This document shows positions 44,096-54,552 of a DNA stretch of 64,000 bases, piece after piece. The first letter of the stretch is position 1. Each line of letters starts with the position of its first letter. Source of the stretch: Gnetum montanum (Eukaryota > Streptophyta > Gnetopsida > Gnetales > Gnetaceae). The notes below the pieces were generated by a model. It did no database searches and was not told where the DNA came from. It saw only the letters and a program-made list of their open reading frames with translations. The translations under genes were made by a program, and so were the position numbers. The stretch covers positions 112,679 to 176,678 of the forward strand of contig MNCI01003795.1 of assembly GCA_015680685.1 (NCBI GenBank), read 5' to 3'.

Positions 44096-44986
44096 ATAAA
44101 GGGAATTAAACCAATTCTTGGAGTTTCACCCTCTTTTATAAATTTTTAATCGCAAACAATGAAATAATTGAACAATTAAACTTGTAATCTGATAGTATGG
44201 AAATGGATTGAAATAAAGGAGAAGAAGAACTTTGGAAAAGAATCAGTTAGGAGAAACAACCTGTTATCTCCTGATTTTCCCTATGTAAAGGAGAAAAGAA
44301 TAGGAAGGGAGGGAGGGATAGAGAGAGAGAGAAAAGATAGTAGAATTTCAGCATTCTAATAAATTGCATTTGGTGAGCAAGAAATCTGAGCAATAAGGTA
44401 AAATTATCCCTCTTTCTAAGTTGGTGATGGATAACAGTGGTGGATTATCTCAATTCTTCTTTTTGCTTTTTTTTTCTTTCCTCTAATTATATATTATATC
44501 TTCATTTTGCTTAAATCAAAAGTTTGCCATGATTTTTTTGTTTGATATCACAAGCCAACCTCACAGTCTGGCTTAAAAAACTTTTGAAGAGAGTTGTTTC
44601 TATAATGATTCAGAAACACCCATAAAGATTTGGGGGCAATTTTGGCATTTCTGATTATGTCATCATGGGCAAAGGATCCATGCATGAGGATCGGTCCTAC
44701 TAGTAGTAGAAAGCAAGAACATCTTTGGCCCCATGTCTATTTTTTAAGTTTTTTTAAGCAAAGGTCAGGATATGATTAGCTGGAAAGGAAAATGTACATA
44801 AAAAATGGGAGTGAAGAGCTCACAAAGCATCCAAAAGCCTGCATGTGAGGATCAACCTTGAAACAACAATATATAAAGAGAGCCAAAGACATACCAAAAA
44901 CAGTTGGGCCAAAGTGGGCCCCCCACCTCCCCATCCCCAGTCACTAGAAACAACATCATTCCGAAAACTTGAAACTCTCTTAAAGC
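44096..44986. other. No gene seen; small purine microsatellite
   Basis: AT-rich intron sequence upstream of LINE-C, with a GGGA/GA run at about 44305-44333 ('gggagggagggatagagagagagag') and T-rich runs. Nothing else is supported. Confidence 0.5.
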
Positions 44987-45545
44987 CTATAAACCGCAGA
45001 CCAACATTTTGGAGAAATTGACAAAATCTACCAAGCATCGTGTGGGAAAATGTAAAAGGGAACACATGCAGAATTCCTTTAACTTCATGTGGAGGTTATC
45101 TAGCCACATCTTGTCCTCAAATTTAATAAGGCCATGTATTTCATTTAAGCTCTTCAACTGTTCAACATTTTGTAGCTGTTCCTCCAGAGGCAGGCAGTGT
45201 ACTTTATCCAAATGCAATTGATGCAAACGCTTTTTCACAAAAGCATTTATGTTTTGACTTGGTGCCTGAAAGTTGATACCCAACACCAGGTAAGGGCACC
45301 TTCCAGATCTAAATTAGGTCTTCACATTTTTTCGCTGGGCCTCATTGAAATTGTTTTTGCAGTCATCTTGAGCTTGCTTGGTTTGGAGCCTCATCCTCTC
45401 TGCAGCATTTTGCCATTGGATCTCCTGCTCATGCCATCATCAAGCCTGAGCCTCTTGCTGCCTATAAAGTGTGTCCTTCTATGTCCTTTCCTGTTGCAGC
45501 TGTTGTCTGAGGTCATATTGCTGCTCTTACCATCTAGCCTGTGAA
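44987..45545 (-). pseudogene. Coiled-coil ORF remnant, unrecognised
   Basis: On the minus strand 45540-45300 reads with stops as a Gln/Glu/Arg-rich heptad-like stretch (LRQQLQQER, HEQEIQWQNAAERMRLQTKQ, AQDDCKNNFNEAQRKN). 45286-44987 reads LGINFQAPSQNINAFVKKRL HQLHLDKVHCLPLEEQLQNV EQLKSLNEIHGLIKFED. The composition recalls the coiled-coil frame at the end of LINE-C, and the strand is the same, so it may be the end of another LINE. No direct similarity is obvious. Confidence 0.35.
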
Positions 45546-45680
45546 TTTTTGAAATCTAAAAGTTTGTTGGATTTTTTTTTTGTTGAAAATGGTTTGGTCC
45601 TCTTGCTGCTCATATCATCTACCCTCTAAATTTTTGAAATCTAAAAGTTTGTTGGATTCTTGGTGTTTTTTTGTTGATAA
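45515..45680. repeat. Tandem duplication of about 85 bp
   Basis: 'aatttttgaaatctaaaagtttgttggatt' and its preceding 'gctgctc.ta.catcta.cct' occur at about 45525-45575 and again at 45608-45660. Confidence 0.8.
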
Positions 45681-46731
45681 TGTTTTGATGACCTATTCAA
45701 TATTTAATTGTTGGATTTGAATCTTGATTTGTTTGTGTTCATTTTCAAGTCTGATTCTCTTATCTTTCTATATGTTTGAGGGAGTGAGGGAAATCTAGGG
45801 TGTTAATTTGTTACTGTCTAATTCTAAGATTAACGTTGGATGTATTTTCATTTCCTATCAATGATATGTACGTGGTTCAATTCTTCATCATCATGGTGCC
45901 TTCATCCCAATAACATGAGCATTAGGGTAATTGAAGAATTTGATGGTGATTTTCTATGGCTGGCTGTGTACTTGATGTCATAGCCTGATATGTTTGTGAG
46001 TCAGTCAGATTTTGGGATTGCTTTTTGTATTATTAAAATAGGTATCCTGTTATGATTTTATATGAGTAATGTTGCTGGGAAATATAATTTGGTTCTTTGT
46101 TAAATAGTTCTAAGACTAATGGTCAGTATGTTTGTTTCCTTGTTAATCTGTTTGTTTAAGCCGGTTGTTGCTTAGGGCGTCTAATTTCAGATTTATTTTT
46201 TTAAACTATGAATATTGTACCATTGATAACAATATTATGGATAGAAGTGGAAAACGGACATTCACAATATGTTTTTTTTTTTAATTTCAATCTACAGCTC
46301 ATTTAGTTACGAACAATATGTTTTCTCAGGCTTTTGATTTCCAATATGATTTGATTATGTATGGCTGACAGTACCTTGAAAATTAGTGAATGATATATTG
46401 AGAGATGTTAATCGTCATATCGTCATTATCTTCTTCCCAGATACTTGGCCCATTGTTCATACAAATATAATTGTCTGTGTCTATGGTTGAACTGAATGCA
46501 AGTCTGAATTTCTATGATTTACTAATTGCTGAAAAAAAGTTATCCTTGCATTATTTGGGTAAGCTTTGGGAACTTTTGGGTTTTTTCTAATTGCTCCCTG
46601 GAAATGGGCATTACAGCACGTATTCTCATACTGTTAGTTTTATTCCTTTATCCTCTTCACTTTAGTCTTCTCGTAACATATATTTCCTTTTTATAATAAT
46701 TTTCTAATAGATTTTTACCTTTAATGACAAG
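45681..46731. other. End of SHH intron 4, no gene seen
   Basis: AT-rich single-copy-looking intron sequence. 'ttcttcatcatcatggtgccttcatccca' at 45882 resembles 'cttcatcatcttggtgcctttatccca' at 56738, a shared SINE tail. Ends in the acceptor GACAAG at 46731. Confidence 0.5.
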
Positions 46732-46795
46732 GTAAACAAGAGCCAGATAATGAGAATATGGATTTTGAAGCAAGATCTGCAAGGGATCAGGCTTG
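46732..46795 (+). CDS. SHH: SHH exon 5 (residues 110-131), start of SAWADEE domain
   Basis: With the single base carried from exon 4 it reads G-KQEPDNENMDFEARSARDQA-W, ending TG before GTAAGA. (L/F)EAKSARDGAW is the conserved entry into SAWADEE. Two AG acceptors nine bases apart (exon from 46732 or 46741) both keep frame and differ only by GKQE versus E. The phase fits exons 4 and 6 perfectly although 25.6 kb and 9.6 kb of retroelements lie on either side. Confidence 0.88.
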
Positions 46796-47649
46796 GTAAG
46801 AGCTTTTTCTCAACTCCAGCCCAACGATTTCCATCCTTTAGACCGATTTTTGTTTTAGTTCTGAAAATGCTCTTGGTTTTCCCTATGTTCATTGTTGACT
46901 ACAAAAGTTGAATATGCTATAATGTTATAAAAATTTAGCTTATGTTGTATTTTGGCTTCTATTTGATAACCTGGATGCTTTTGACAGATAATTCTATTTG
47001 GAGCCTTGCTGGTATAAAAAAATATTTAAATAAATGACAAGAATGCCATATAAAATATATAGCAACATTAAGCTGGTCAATTTCTTGTAAATTCCCATTT
47101 GCAGAGAGTAAAATTCATTTAATGTTATTTTATGATCTGTAACTTTTTAATCTTTATTTTTTCCTTTTTAAAGTGAAGGAGGTTTGTTTGTTGTTTTTGT
47201 TTTGTTTTGTTTTTTGTTTGGGTTGGGTGCAGGGGGTGTTCGTTTCCTTAGACTACACAAATTCATTTTCTTTAACTATAAAGATTAACATCGCATATAT
47301 GAGTTTGTAGAAGTATGTAGGTTTGAAAGTAATCGTTGAGGAGTTATGGTTGGAGGGCAATATCATGAACTGGGTGAGCCAAAGTGCTCCAAAAGAGTTC
47401 AGGGGGCTGTAGTTCCTAATTTGAAGTGCTAGAGGAAGATTTTGATGTTGTGGACAATTATGGGATGTATCTAATGACCTGATGGGTCTAGAATGATGTG
47501 AATACAATAAATGTATGGTTGAGTTCTACACTTCCTCGGAAATCCTCACCAATGTTGAGAAGGAAATTTGAAGGATTATCATGCTCATCATTTTGTTTTG
47601 TACTTTTGGTTTCTTTGTATTTTTAGAAATGTTTAACATGCATTAAGAT
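46796..47649. other. Start of intron 5, no gene seen
   Basis: AT-rich, with a GTTTT-type run at 47184-47225 ('tttgttgtttttgttttgttttg'). No coding motif. Confidence 0.5.
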
Positions 47650-48490
47650 GGTATTTTGGTCCTTTTCTCCTTCACTCTAGGTAAAGAATTTCCAACTCCT
47701 TGAGGATAGCTCCTTTTGAGGTGAAGCTGGATGTGTTTTTGACATATAAGGAGGCAGTTGTATTTTGTAGACCGTTTGATTAATATGAGCAGACATTAGA
47801 AAGGGTTCATCATATCTCTGCAAACATTTTTTACTCTTCAGCACAACCTACTCTTCTACTTTAAACTCCACCGGCCTCTACTTCTTATCTGCCTGTGTCT
47901 TCATATGGTATGTTCCTTCTTCAAATACAATCTTGCTACGTTAACTTGATCAGAGCAAGCCCTCATTAAATCATTGGTCGAAGGGTTTTGATCTTGAGAG
48001 GAGGTTTCCGACAATTGTGGAGTAGTTGGTTGCCTTTCCAAAGCTAATTTTGCTGGAGAGAATCTTGTGGTCCTCATGGCAGACAACTTATGCAGGTTGT
48101 AATTGAACCGTGGCACCCCAAAATTCAACCTAGTTGGTTTGTTCAAACTGGATAAAATGGTGCAAGTACTGTTCCAAAATTTGATTCACCCCTTCTGTTT
48201 GGCCATTTGTTTGGGAATGATAAACCTAACACCTTAACTGAGCCTCAACATAGCAACTAACTTTTACCAAAATGCATAAGTAAATTGAGAATCATGATTA
48301 GACACAATACTTGTAGGCAGTCCAAAGTACCCAACAATGTAACTGAAAAACAGGGATGTGGTATCCTTAGCCATGCAAGGTTTTGGGCATGGAATGAAGG
48401 TTGCATACTTCGAAAATTTATCCAAAATGACCAGCTGAATCTCCATTCTCCTTTCAGCCTTGTTCCAGAGAGGAGCAGGCTTTAGATCAC
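47650..48490 (-). pseudogene. Ty3/gypsy integrase fragment
   Basis: 48446-48264 reads LVILDKFSKYATFIPCP and LFFSYIVGYFGLPTSIVSNH, an integrase core (family pattern: VVVDRFSKYATFIPCP...YWGLPKSIVSDRD), with the second catalytic Asp position changed to SNHDS. 48250-48150 includes YHSQTNGQTEGVNQILEQYL in pieces, and 48146-47901 the region after it (RLNFGVPRFNYNLHKLSAMR). Nothing before or after belongs clearly to the same element, so it is an isolated fragment. Confidence 0.75.
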
Positions 48491-48499
48491 CAAGTCATA

Positions 48500-48790
48500 C
48501 TTTCTTACATGTTCAAGTGGATGATGACATTAACAATGATGTGACAATTAAAATTGATGTAGGATGGATGAGATTGTAGGAAGCTGGTGGTGTGCTTAAT
48601 GATAAAAGAATCCCTGCTAGGTTGAAGAGAAAGTTCTACAAAACTGCTATTAGACCAGTGATCCTATATGATGTAGAATGTTGGCCTATCAAAATGCATC
48701 AGGCTGAATGTGTGCATGTAGTAGAGATGTGAATGCTTAGGTGGATGTTAAGTGTTACCAAAAAAGATCACATCAACTTGCTTATTTGGG
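48500..48790 (+). pseudogene. RTE-type LINE fragment (+)
   Basis: It reads IKIDVGWMRL..AGGVLNDKRIPARL KRKFYKTAIRPVILYDVECW PIKMHQAE, then VVEM.MLRWMLSVTKKDHI. This is the stretch after the catalytic domain of RTE LINEs (pattern: GVLCD.RIP.KLKGKFYRT..RP..LYG.ECW.....H......EMRMLRWM.G.TR.D.I). It directly abuts the gypsy fragment on its left. Confidence 0.75.
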
Positions 48791-49859
48791 GAAGTGCCAC
48801 ACCTCCATAATCTAGAATATAAAAAAATAAAATAATTGACTTGATTAATAGTGTGCAAGAACAAAATGCTTAAATTCCACAAACAAGGAAACTTAATTCA
48901 TAGAACATAACATTTGTATAATTTAATTCCAAAATCCAATGATAGAAACATCAGAGTTATGCACATCTTTTGAATTATTCAAATGATTACATTGAATTTT
49001 CAAAAAGAGAATCCATAAGAGGCTAATGTACAAATATCCATTTAGAGGCCACTGAAAAGAATCGCAGCATGAAATAAAGTCATAACATCAACTAACATCA
49101 AATTGCTTAAACTCTTTGGCTAGCTCCAAGTTCTAGCCAAGCTTAGCAGCATTATTCCTCCATCCGATTGTTCCTGAACCTGAGCCATCTGCATAATACA
49201 TATGCAGGAACTGTTAGAACATGTTCAAGTAGAGAAAACTGCCTTGATTCTACCTGGAACGAAGTTGGAAGATGGGGCCCATTATTGCACAACACTTCTT
49301 AGCAAAAGAAAATCCTTAATTACAAATGAGTCTTGCCATCTAAATGATATCAAACAGGCAATAGCTGGACAATTAGTTTAACCATAAGATAGATATTATC
49401 TATTATTTATCCTATTTCCATTAGGACTATTGGAAATCACTTGGGCCATGGAATATTTCAGAGTCATGTACCTAATCTATGTAATCTTGGACCAAATACC
49501 TTCAATGAGCAAGACAAAGTTACATCATCATAAAATGGGTTACTCACACCCTACTTAAAGCATATCAATAGACCAAAAATATGCTCAACAAATTAGAATA
49601 GCCAAACAATGAATTCCAAAAGCTATCTCTAACAATTACCAATTAATGGACTAATACTAAAATTATCTCAAACTGTCTACGCAATGAGGTCATGCCCCAT
49701 AGCACTTCTGCACCGTGTTCAGATGTCAATTTCCACTTATGGTGGTGATGATGATGCTGCTGCAGCTGCTTCCATCAATATTTAGTGTTTTTCTGCCATA
49801 AATTACACAAAATGTGGAAAAATACTGGCATCAGAATTTCATAACAAATGATGAATTGT
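48791..49859. other. No feature seen
   Basis: AT-rich intron sequence; a GATGATGCTGCTGCAGCTGC stretch at about 49747 is low complexity. No motif found. Confidence 0.45.
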
Positions 49860-50894
49860 GATAAATTTGTTAAGTTATAGAATGGATGGGAGTCCTCCTC
49901 ACATTTCTTTGTTTCATGTTTTTTCATTTGATGTCTTTTTTCATTTATTTTTTATGTTAAAATCTCAAGTTCAGGTTCTTACTTATGGAAGTTTTCTTAA
50001 ATTGTAAATTTCGGATGTAAAGCATAATGATGCGAAAACAACAAGAGGCTTTCATTTTTCATTTCACATTGTTCAATTTTAAGATCAACCGTTTGAAGGA
50101 GCAAGTAGAAGAAGCTTCATTGTTTTTCATTTTTTTTACTTCACAATCTCACAATATCTCACATCTGTTTGACAAGATTTCTTAGATTTCTCATAAGATC
50201 TTTCAATCTCATAATCACATTCTTTCATTCTTACAATTCATCTCAAGATATCACATATATCATATCAAAGATCATTCTTATCATCTCATTTCATTGATAT
50301 TTCGTCAAGGATCATAAAGATAAGTTTCTTTCAAGTTGATTTGATGTTTAAATTGATCAAAGATTTAGTTTTTATTATGAGTTACAAATTTAAAGTTGCA
50401 TTTCATGTATCTTTAGTTGAGAACAAGTTGCACATGCATCTTGTGTCTTAGATCTCTTATGAATCTCAATCTTTTTTACAAAGTTGTTATTAGAATTGTT
50501 TGCGCATCATTTGCAGTTCAAGGCATCTAAAGTTGAATAGAAATAACATCAGATTTGTCTAGATTGCTCAATGAAAAAGTTAATTTTTCACTGATTGACT
50601 GGCATTGATTCCTGTGATCTCTAGTGATTGTAGAAAGAACAACATCGATATGTATTGCTGAAGTGATTTCCAGCAATATCTTTGAATTGCTTTTGGTGCC
50701 AAAGATACTGATTTCAGTTGATTCATGCGATAGCCAATGATATGCTCAAAAATTTCCCAAGAGCAATCCTTTTTCTTAGTGGTTTAGCGATAGCTAGCGA
50801 CAAAGATTAAAAGGATATCGATTCCAATTGATCTGAGTGACTTGTGGTGATATTGGTGAATTCTGAGCAAAAATATTGCTTCCGTGCATACTCC
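49860..50894 (+). repeat. 5' LTR of a copia-type element (start uncertain)
   Basis: 50515-50894 is directly repeated at 52375-52759 ('gttcaa.gcatctaa.g', 'gtagaaagaa..acat', 'gatatgctcaaaa'). It ends immediately before the initiator-Met PBS. Only this part is supported by the repeat; the stretch back to about 49860 is included because it is featureless T-rich sequence typical of U3 and may be too generous. Confidence 0.5.
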
Positions 50895-50899
50895 GATAG

Positions 50900-50911
50900 T
50901 GGTATCGGAGC
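50900..50911 (+). other. Primer binding site, initiator tRNA-Met type
   Basis: TGGTATCGGAGC differs at one base from TGGTATCAGAGC, the standard PBS of plant copia and many gypsy elements. It sits just after the repeated LTR end and before gag, on the + strand. Confidence 0.85.
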
Positions 50912-51192
50912 TTGTAGGGTTGAAACCTTGGGAACTTGATGTATTAAGGCTTCATTTGCCCATACATGTCCAAAAGGTCTTACTAAGCTTCTAAATTCTT
51001 CTCAAATCCTCACATTTTGCGTCATTTTCACATGGAAACCCTCCTCACTTTTTACAATTCTCTCATTTGATACCTCATTTCTCTCATTTCACACCTAGAT
51101 TCACATCTTTTCACCTCAAATCCATATCTAATCATCAAATCTCACATCTTTTTAGCCTTTCAAGCCATAGTCCACTCAAAAATAAGTCAACA

Positions 51193-52369
51193 TGAGCAAA
51201 GATATACCAAAATGCACCATTGTCTTCAGTGGAAGCCAAGACTTCACGTATTGAAGAAAGCTTATGAAGGCTTTACTCCATATCAATGAATGCTAGGATA
51301 TTGTAGAGCATGAATATGAAGAATTTCCAAACCAAGCTGTTCTTAATAGAAAATGAAGAAGGAAACTTCAAGAAGATAGAGGATAGCATGCAAGGGCAAA
51401 AATTATCATTTGCACTTTGGTTTTTGATTGAATTGGCTCAAGAATCGTTGACAAGCCAAGTGCTAAGGAGGCTTGGGATCTTCTACAACAAGAATACAAG
51501 GGAGCTTCCATCACAAATATTCAAATCAAGCAATTAAGGTATACACGAGAATTTGAAGATTTGATTCTCAATAGAGGTAAGAACATTGAAAAGTTCTTTG
51601 TTAAAATATATACAAGCATAGGGAATCTAGATAAATATGGATGCAATTATAATGAAAGACAAAATTAGACAAAGTTTTTCAAGTATGATACAATGATGAA
51701 AGGTTTAAGCATGCTATGATGACCATAGTTCAAAATTAAAATTTAGATGATATTATAATTAATGATGAATTAGTGTCTTAAGTTAGAAGTTTAGAAGATT
51801 TGAAAAGGCATGATAATCCAAGTCAAAATAATCAAGCTTATTTTGCAAGAAATTTGAGATGTAGAGGCAGATTTGGAAGAGGAAGATCAAGCCAGTCCAA
51901 TTTAAAGATGAACAGAATCAAGATCCAAATCAAAATCAGAATTTCAGATCTGAAAATTCAAGAGGAAGAGGCAACTTTAGAGAAGGAAGAGGCCAAAGAG
52001 GAGGAATATTTAATTTCACTCTAATAAATCAGCAATAAGCATCATCTTCAAATATTGCATGGTGCAAACATTGCAAGAAGAAAGTCCACTATGAAAATAA
52101 GTGCTGGTGGAAGGTAGGATTTCCTTCCTACACTCCAAATGATCAATTGAAATCAAATGGAGATGATCCTCAACCTCAAAATAATACTTAAGATACACAA
52201 GATCAGTCCAAAGGTAAAGATCCAAATTCCAATTTTTGCTGCTTATCAAATGGTAAAGGAAGTTACTCTTCACACATGGATAATAGATAGTGGATGCTCT
52301 AATCATAGGGCTCATTTCAAGGAGAATTTTATCAATTATAGGTCAAATGAATCTCTTGGTAGTTCATAA
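51193..52369 (+). pseudogene. Ty1/copia gag and protease remnant
   Basis: It opens MSKDIPKCTIVFSGSQDFTY, followed in shifting frames by AKEAWDLLQQEYKGASITN and LRYTREFEDLILNRGKNIEK, a copia gag core (UBN2-like). 52063-52104 is a perfect CCHC knuckle CKHCKKKVHYENKC. 52265-52369 has TWIIDSGCSNHRAHFKENF with the catalytic DSG at 52286-52294, the copia protease. The frame then meets LTR sequence: integrase, RT and RNase H are absent. The stretch between core and knuckle is Arg/Gly/Asn-rich as usual. Confidence 0.82.
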
Positions 52370-52759
52370 TCATTATAGTTCAAAGCATCTAAGGGTGAAG
52401 AGAAACAACACTGGATTTGTTCAGATCGCTCAATTAAGAAATCCATTTTTCACTGTTCGATTGACATTGATTCCAATGATCTCTAGCAATTGTAGAAAGA
52501 ATGACATTTATTTGTAGCATTCGAGTGATTGCCAACAATATATTTGAATTACTTTTGGCATTGAAGATATTGATTTCAATCGATTCATGTGACAACCAAC
52601 GATATGCTCAAAATGTTCTTGAACGCAATCAATTTTCTCAGGGGTTTAGTGACAGCCAACAACAAGGATTATAAGGATATTGATTCTGATTGGTGCGAGC
52701 GACTTCTAATGACATCAGGTAAGTTTGAGCAAAAATAGAGTTTCCATGCCCACTTTGAT
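52370..52759 (+). repeat. 3' LTR part of the copia element, joined to the protease
   Basis: Direct repeat of 50515-50894. It begins within a few bases of the protease frame, so all of pol downstream of protease and the front of the 3' LTR were lost in one deletion. Confidence 0.75.
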
Positions 52760-53389
52760 AAATTTGAGTAAAGCATGAATCAAGGCATACTAGCAAGATG
52801 GAATCAAATGAGCATAAGGCAAAGATGCATCAAAGAGTTAGAAAGAAAAGAATGCAGTTATATCTGTTTTTTTCTACCTTTCTTGAGAAACAAAGGCTCT
52901 ACACTCCAATTGAAAGAACAAGGTTTTTTAACAAAAATCCGAGGTTGGATGCACCAGGGCTTCACAAGATTTTCAATTGCCAAGGCAAGAACAGAGGATG
53001 AATTAGGTAGATCCTAGTGATGAGGACAAGAGCAACCATGGGTTTCATTTTATAGGAAAAATTACATGAATGGGTTAGTTCACATGGAAATAATGGTTTG
53101 CGTAAACCCCACATGGTCTAAAAATAGAATACAACTTGGATTGGGGTCAATTGAAGATAAAATCAACTTTCCAAATAAAGGGGTGTAAGATATCCATCAA
53201 AAAATAAACGGCATATGTCATGAAATATCCCAAATTTATTTTTTATTTTTAATTACATAAACCACATGCATAATATAGTTCCAAAAAACTATTACCATAT
53301 AGTATTCAATCAAGATGGGCCTGCATCCTTCTAGCATGTTCTAATAAAAACCCATCAAGGGTTAGCAAGCATCAAGAATAATCCAATTG
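52760..53389 (+). other. Short unassigned open frames, no known motif
   Basis: Overlapping + frames at 52775-53017 read MHQRVRKKRMQLYLFFSTFL and TRFFNKNPRLDAPGLHKIF. I cannot place them; they may be a scrap of another element. The rest is AT-rich. Confidence 0.3.
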
Positions 53390-53612
53390 TGGGGGGTTGC
53401 GCGCCCGCCCCCCACACCCCCCTGCTGTTTCCCTAGGTTTGCTCCATGGTCAATGTAAGATTTTGTTTTGGGAGCTGGTTTGCTTGTTTTTGGGGATTCT
53501 TCCCTACCATGGGGGGCCATTCTTGATGGCCCACCATTTGTAATCTCTTGTACTATAGTTTGCGTTTCTCAGTAATATAATCCCGAATACTTTCTCAAAA
53601 ATAAAAATAAAA
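53390..53612 (+). mobile_element. Isolated L1-type LINE 3' end (+)
   Basis: GC-rich 'ggggttgcgcgcccgcccc' is followed by 'ccatttgtaatctcttgtac', 'tttctcagtaatataatccc' and 'actttctcaaaaataaaaataaaaat'. The 'aat(a)a..cc.gaata.tttctcaaaaa' ending mirrors the tail of LINE-C, so this is a severely 5'-truncated copy with an A-rich tail. Confidence 0.6.
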
Positions 53613-54026
53613 ATGAATAAGCCAAAATAAAATATCAATTGAGGATCCAAAGGTTCAAACCTCTATGAGTCATAGTACCAAAGATATCTTGTAGCCAAAA
53701 CATGAATATTAAACAAGAGGATGGTAAAGAGATCAATCCTCATTAAAGCATGAACGCGTATCACATATCTAAGCAATCCCAAATTACATAGACTAACAAA
53801 ATAGCCGTACCAAGCTATCAAATAATATCTACCCAAATAGCTATATTGCAAGCTATCAAACATTATTAATTGAAATAACTATATCACAAGTTGTGAAACC
53901 AATTTAGTCCAAAGCTATATAAATCTATAACAAAGATAAACCTATCTATGCCAAAGCTGTGCATAACACCCAAGTTCAATATCAAAGCATAGATTTGGGT
54001 TCGAAACATGGGGTGTTGCATAAAGT
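53613..54026. other. No feature seen
   Basis: AT-rich intron sequence with loose 'agctatcaaa' repeats around 53815-53895. Confidence 0.45.
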
Positions 54027-54540
54027 TTGGGGAAGGGTGCCATTTTTCATCAAGTGTTGAGAAGACTAGAAGATGCACTTGTTAGAAAAGGTTGCTTTAT
54101 TAAAGTTGAAGTGAAACAACAAAGAGGTAGACCTAAGCATACTTGGTTTTCAAGCATAAAGATGGATATTCAAGATTTGGATGTTAATGCTTATTTCACC
54201 ATTAATAAAAGTGAATGGTGGGACCTATATTTTGATCATATGTTGAGAAGACCAGAGAATGCACCCATTACAAAAAGTTGCTTTATTAAAGTTGAGGGGA
54301 AACAACAAAGAGGTAGATCTAAGCATACTTGGTTTCAAACATAAAGTTGGATGTTCAAGATTTGGATGTTGATGCTATTTGGCCCTTAATCGAAGTTAAT
54401 GGTGGAACAGAATTCATATAGATGATCCCATGTAGTTGTGAGAAAGCTAGCATGAAGATGTGACAGTGATGAAGGTTTTATAGTAATAGATCACTATCAT
54501 CATCATCCTAGCTGTGTCCCAACAAAGTGGCGTTGGCTAC
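54027..54540 (+). pseudogene. RTE-type LINE C-terminal end (+), internally duplicated, with 3' tail
   Basis: It reads VLRRLEDALVRKGCFIKVEV KQQRGRPKHTWFSSIKMDIQ DLDVNAYFTINKSEWWD, then again from 54238 HMLRRPENAPITKSCFIKVE GKQQRGRSKHTWFQT. This is the RTE end pattern (GH..RRP...P...G....... GRGRPK.TW...I..DL.... ...L...EW). The duplication period is about 188 bp. It closes with 'atcatcatcatcctagctgt gtcccaacaaagtggcgttg gctac', the typical RTE 3' terminus. Confidence 0.78.
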
Positions 54541-54552
54541 ACAAGTTCTTTT

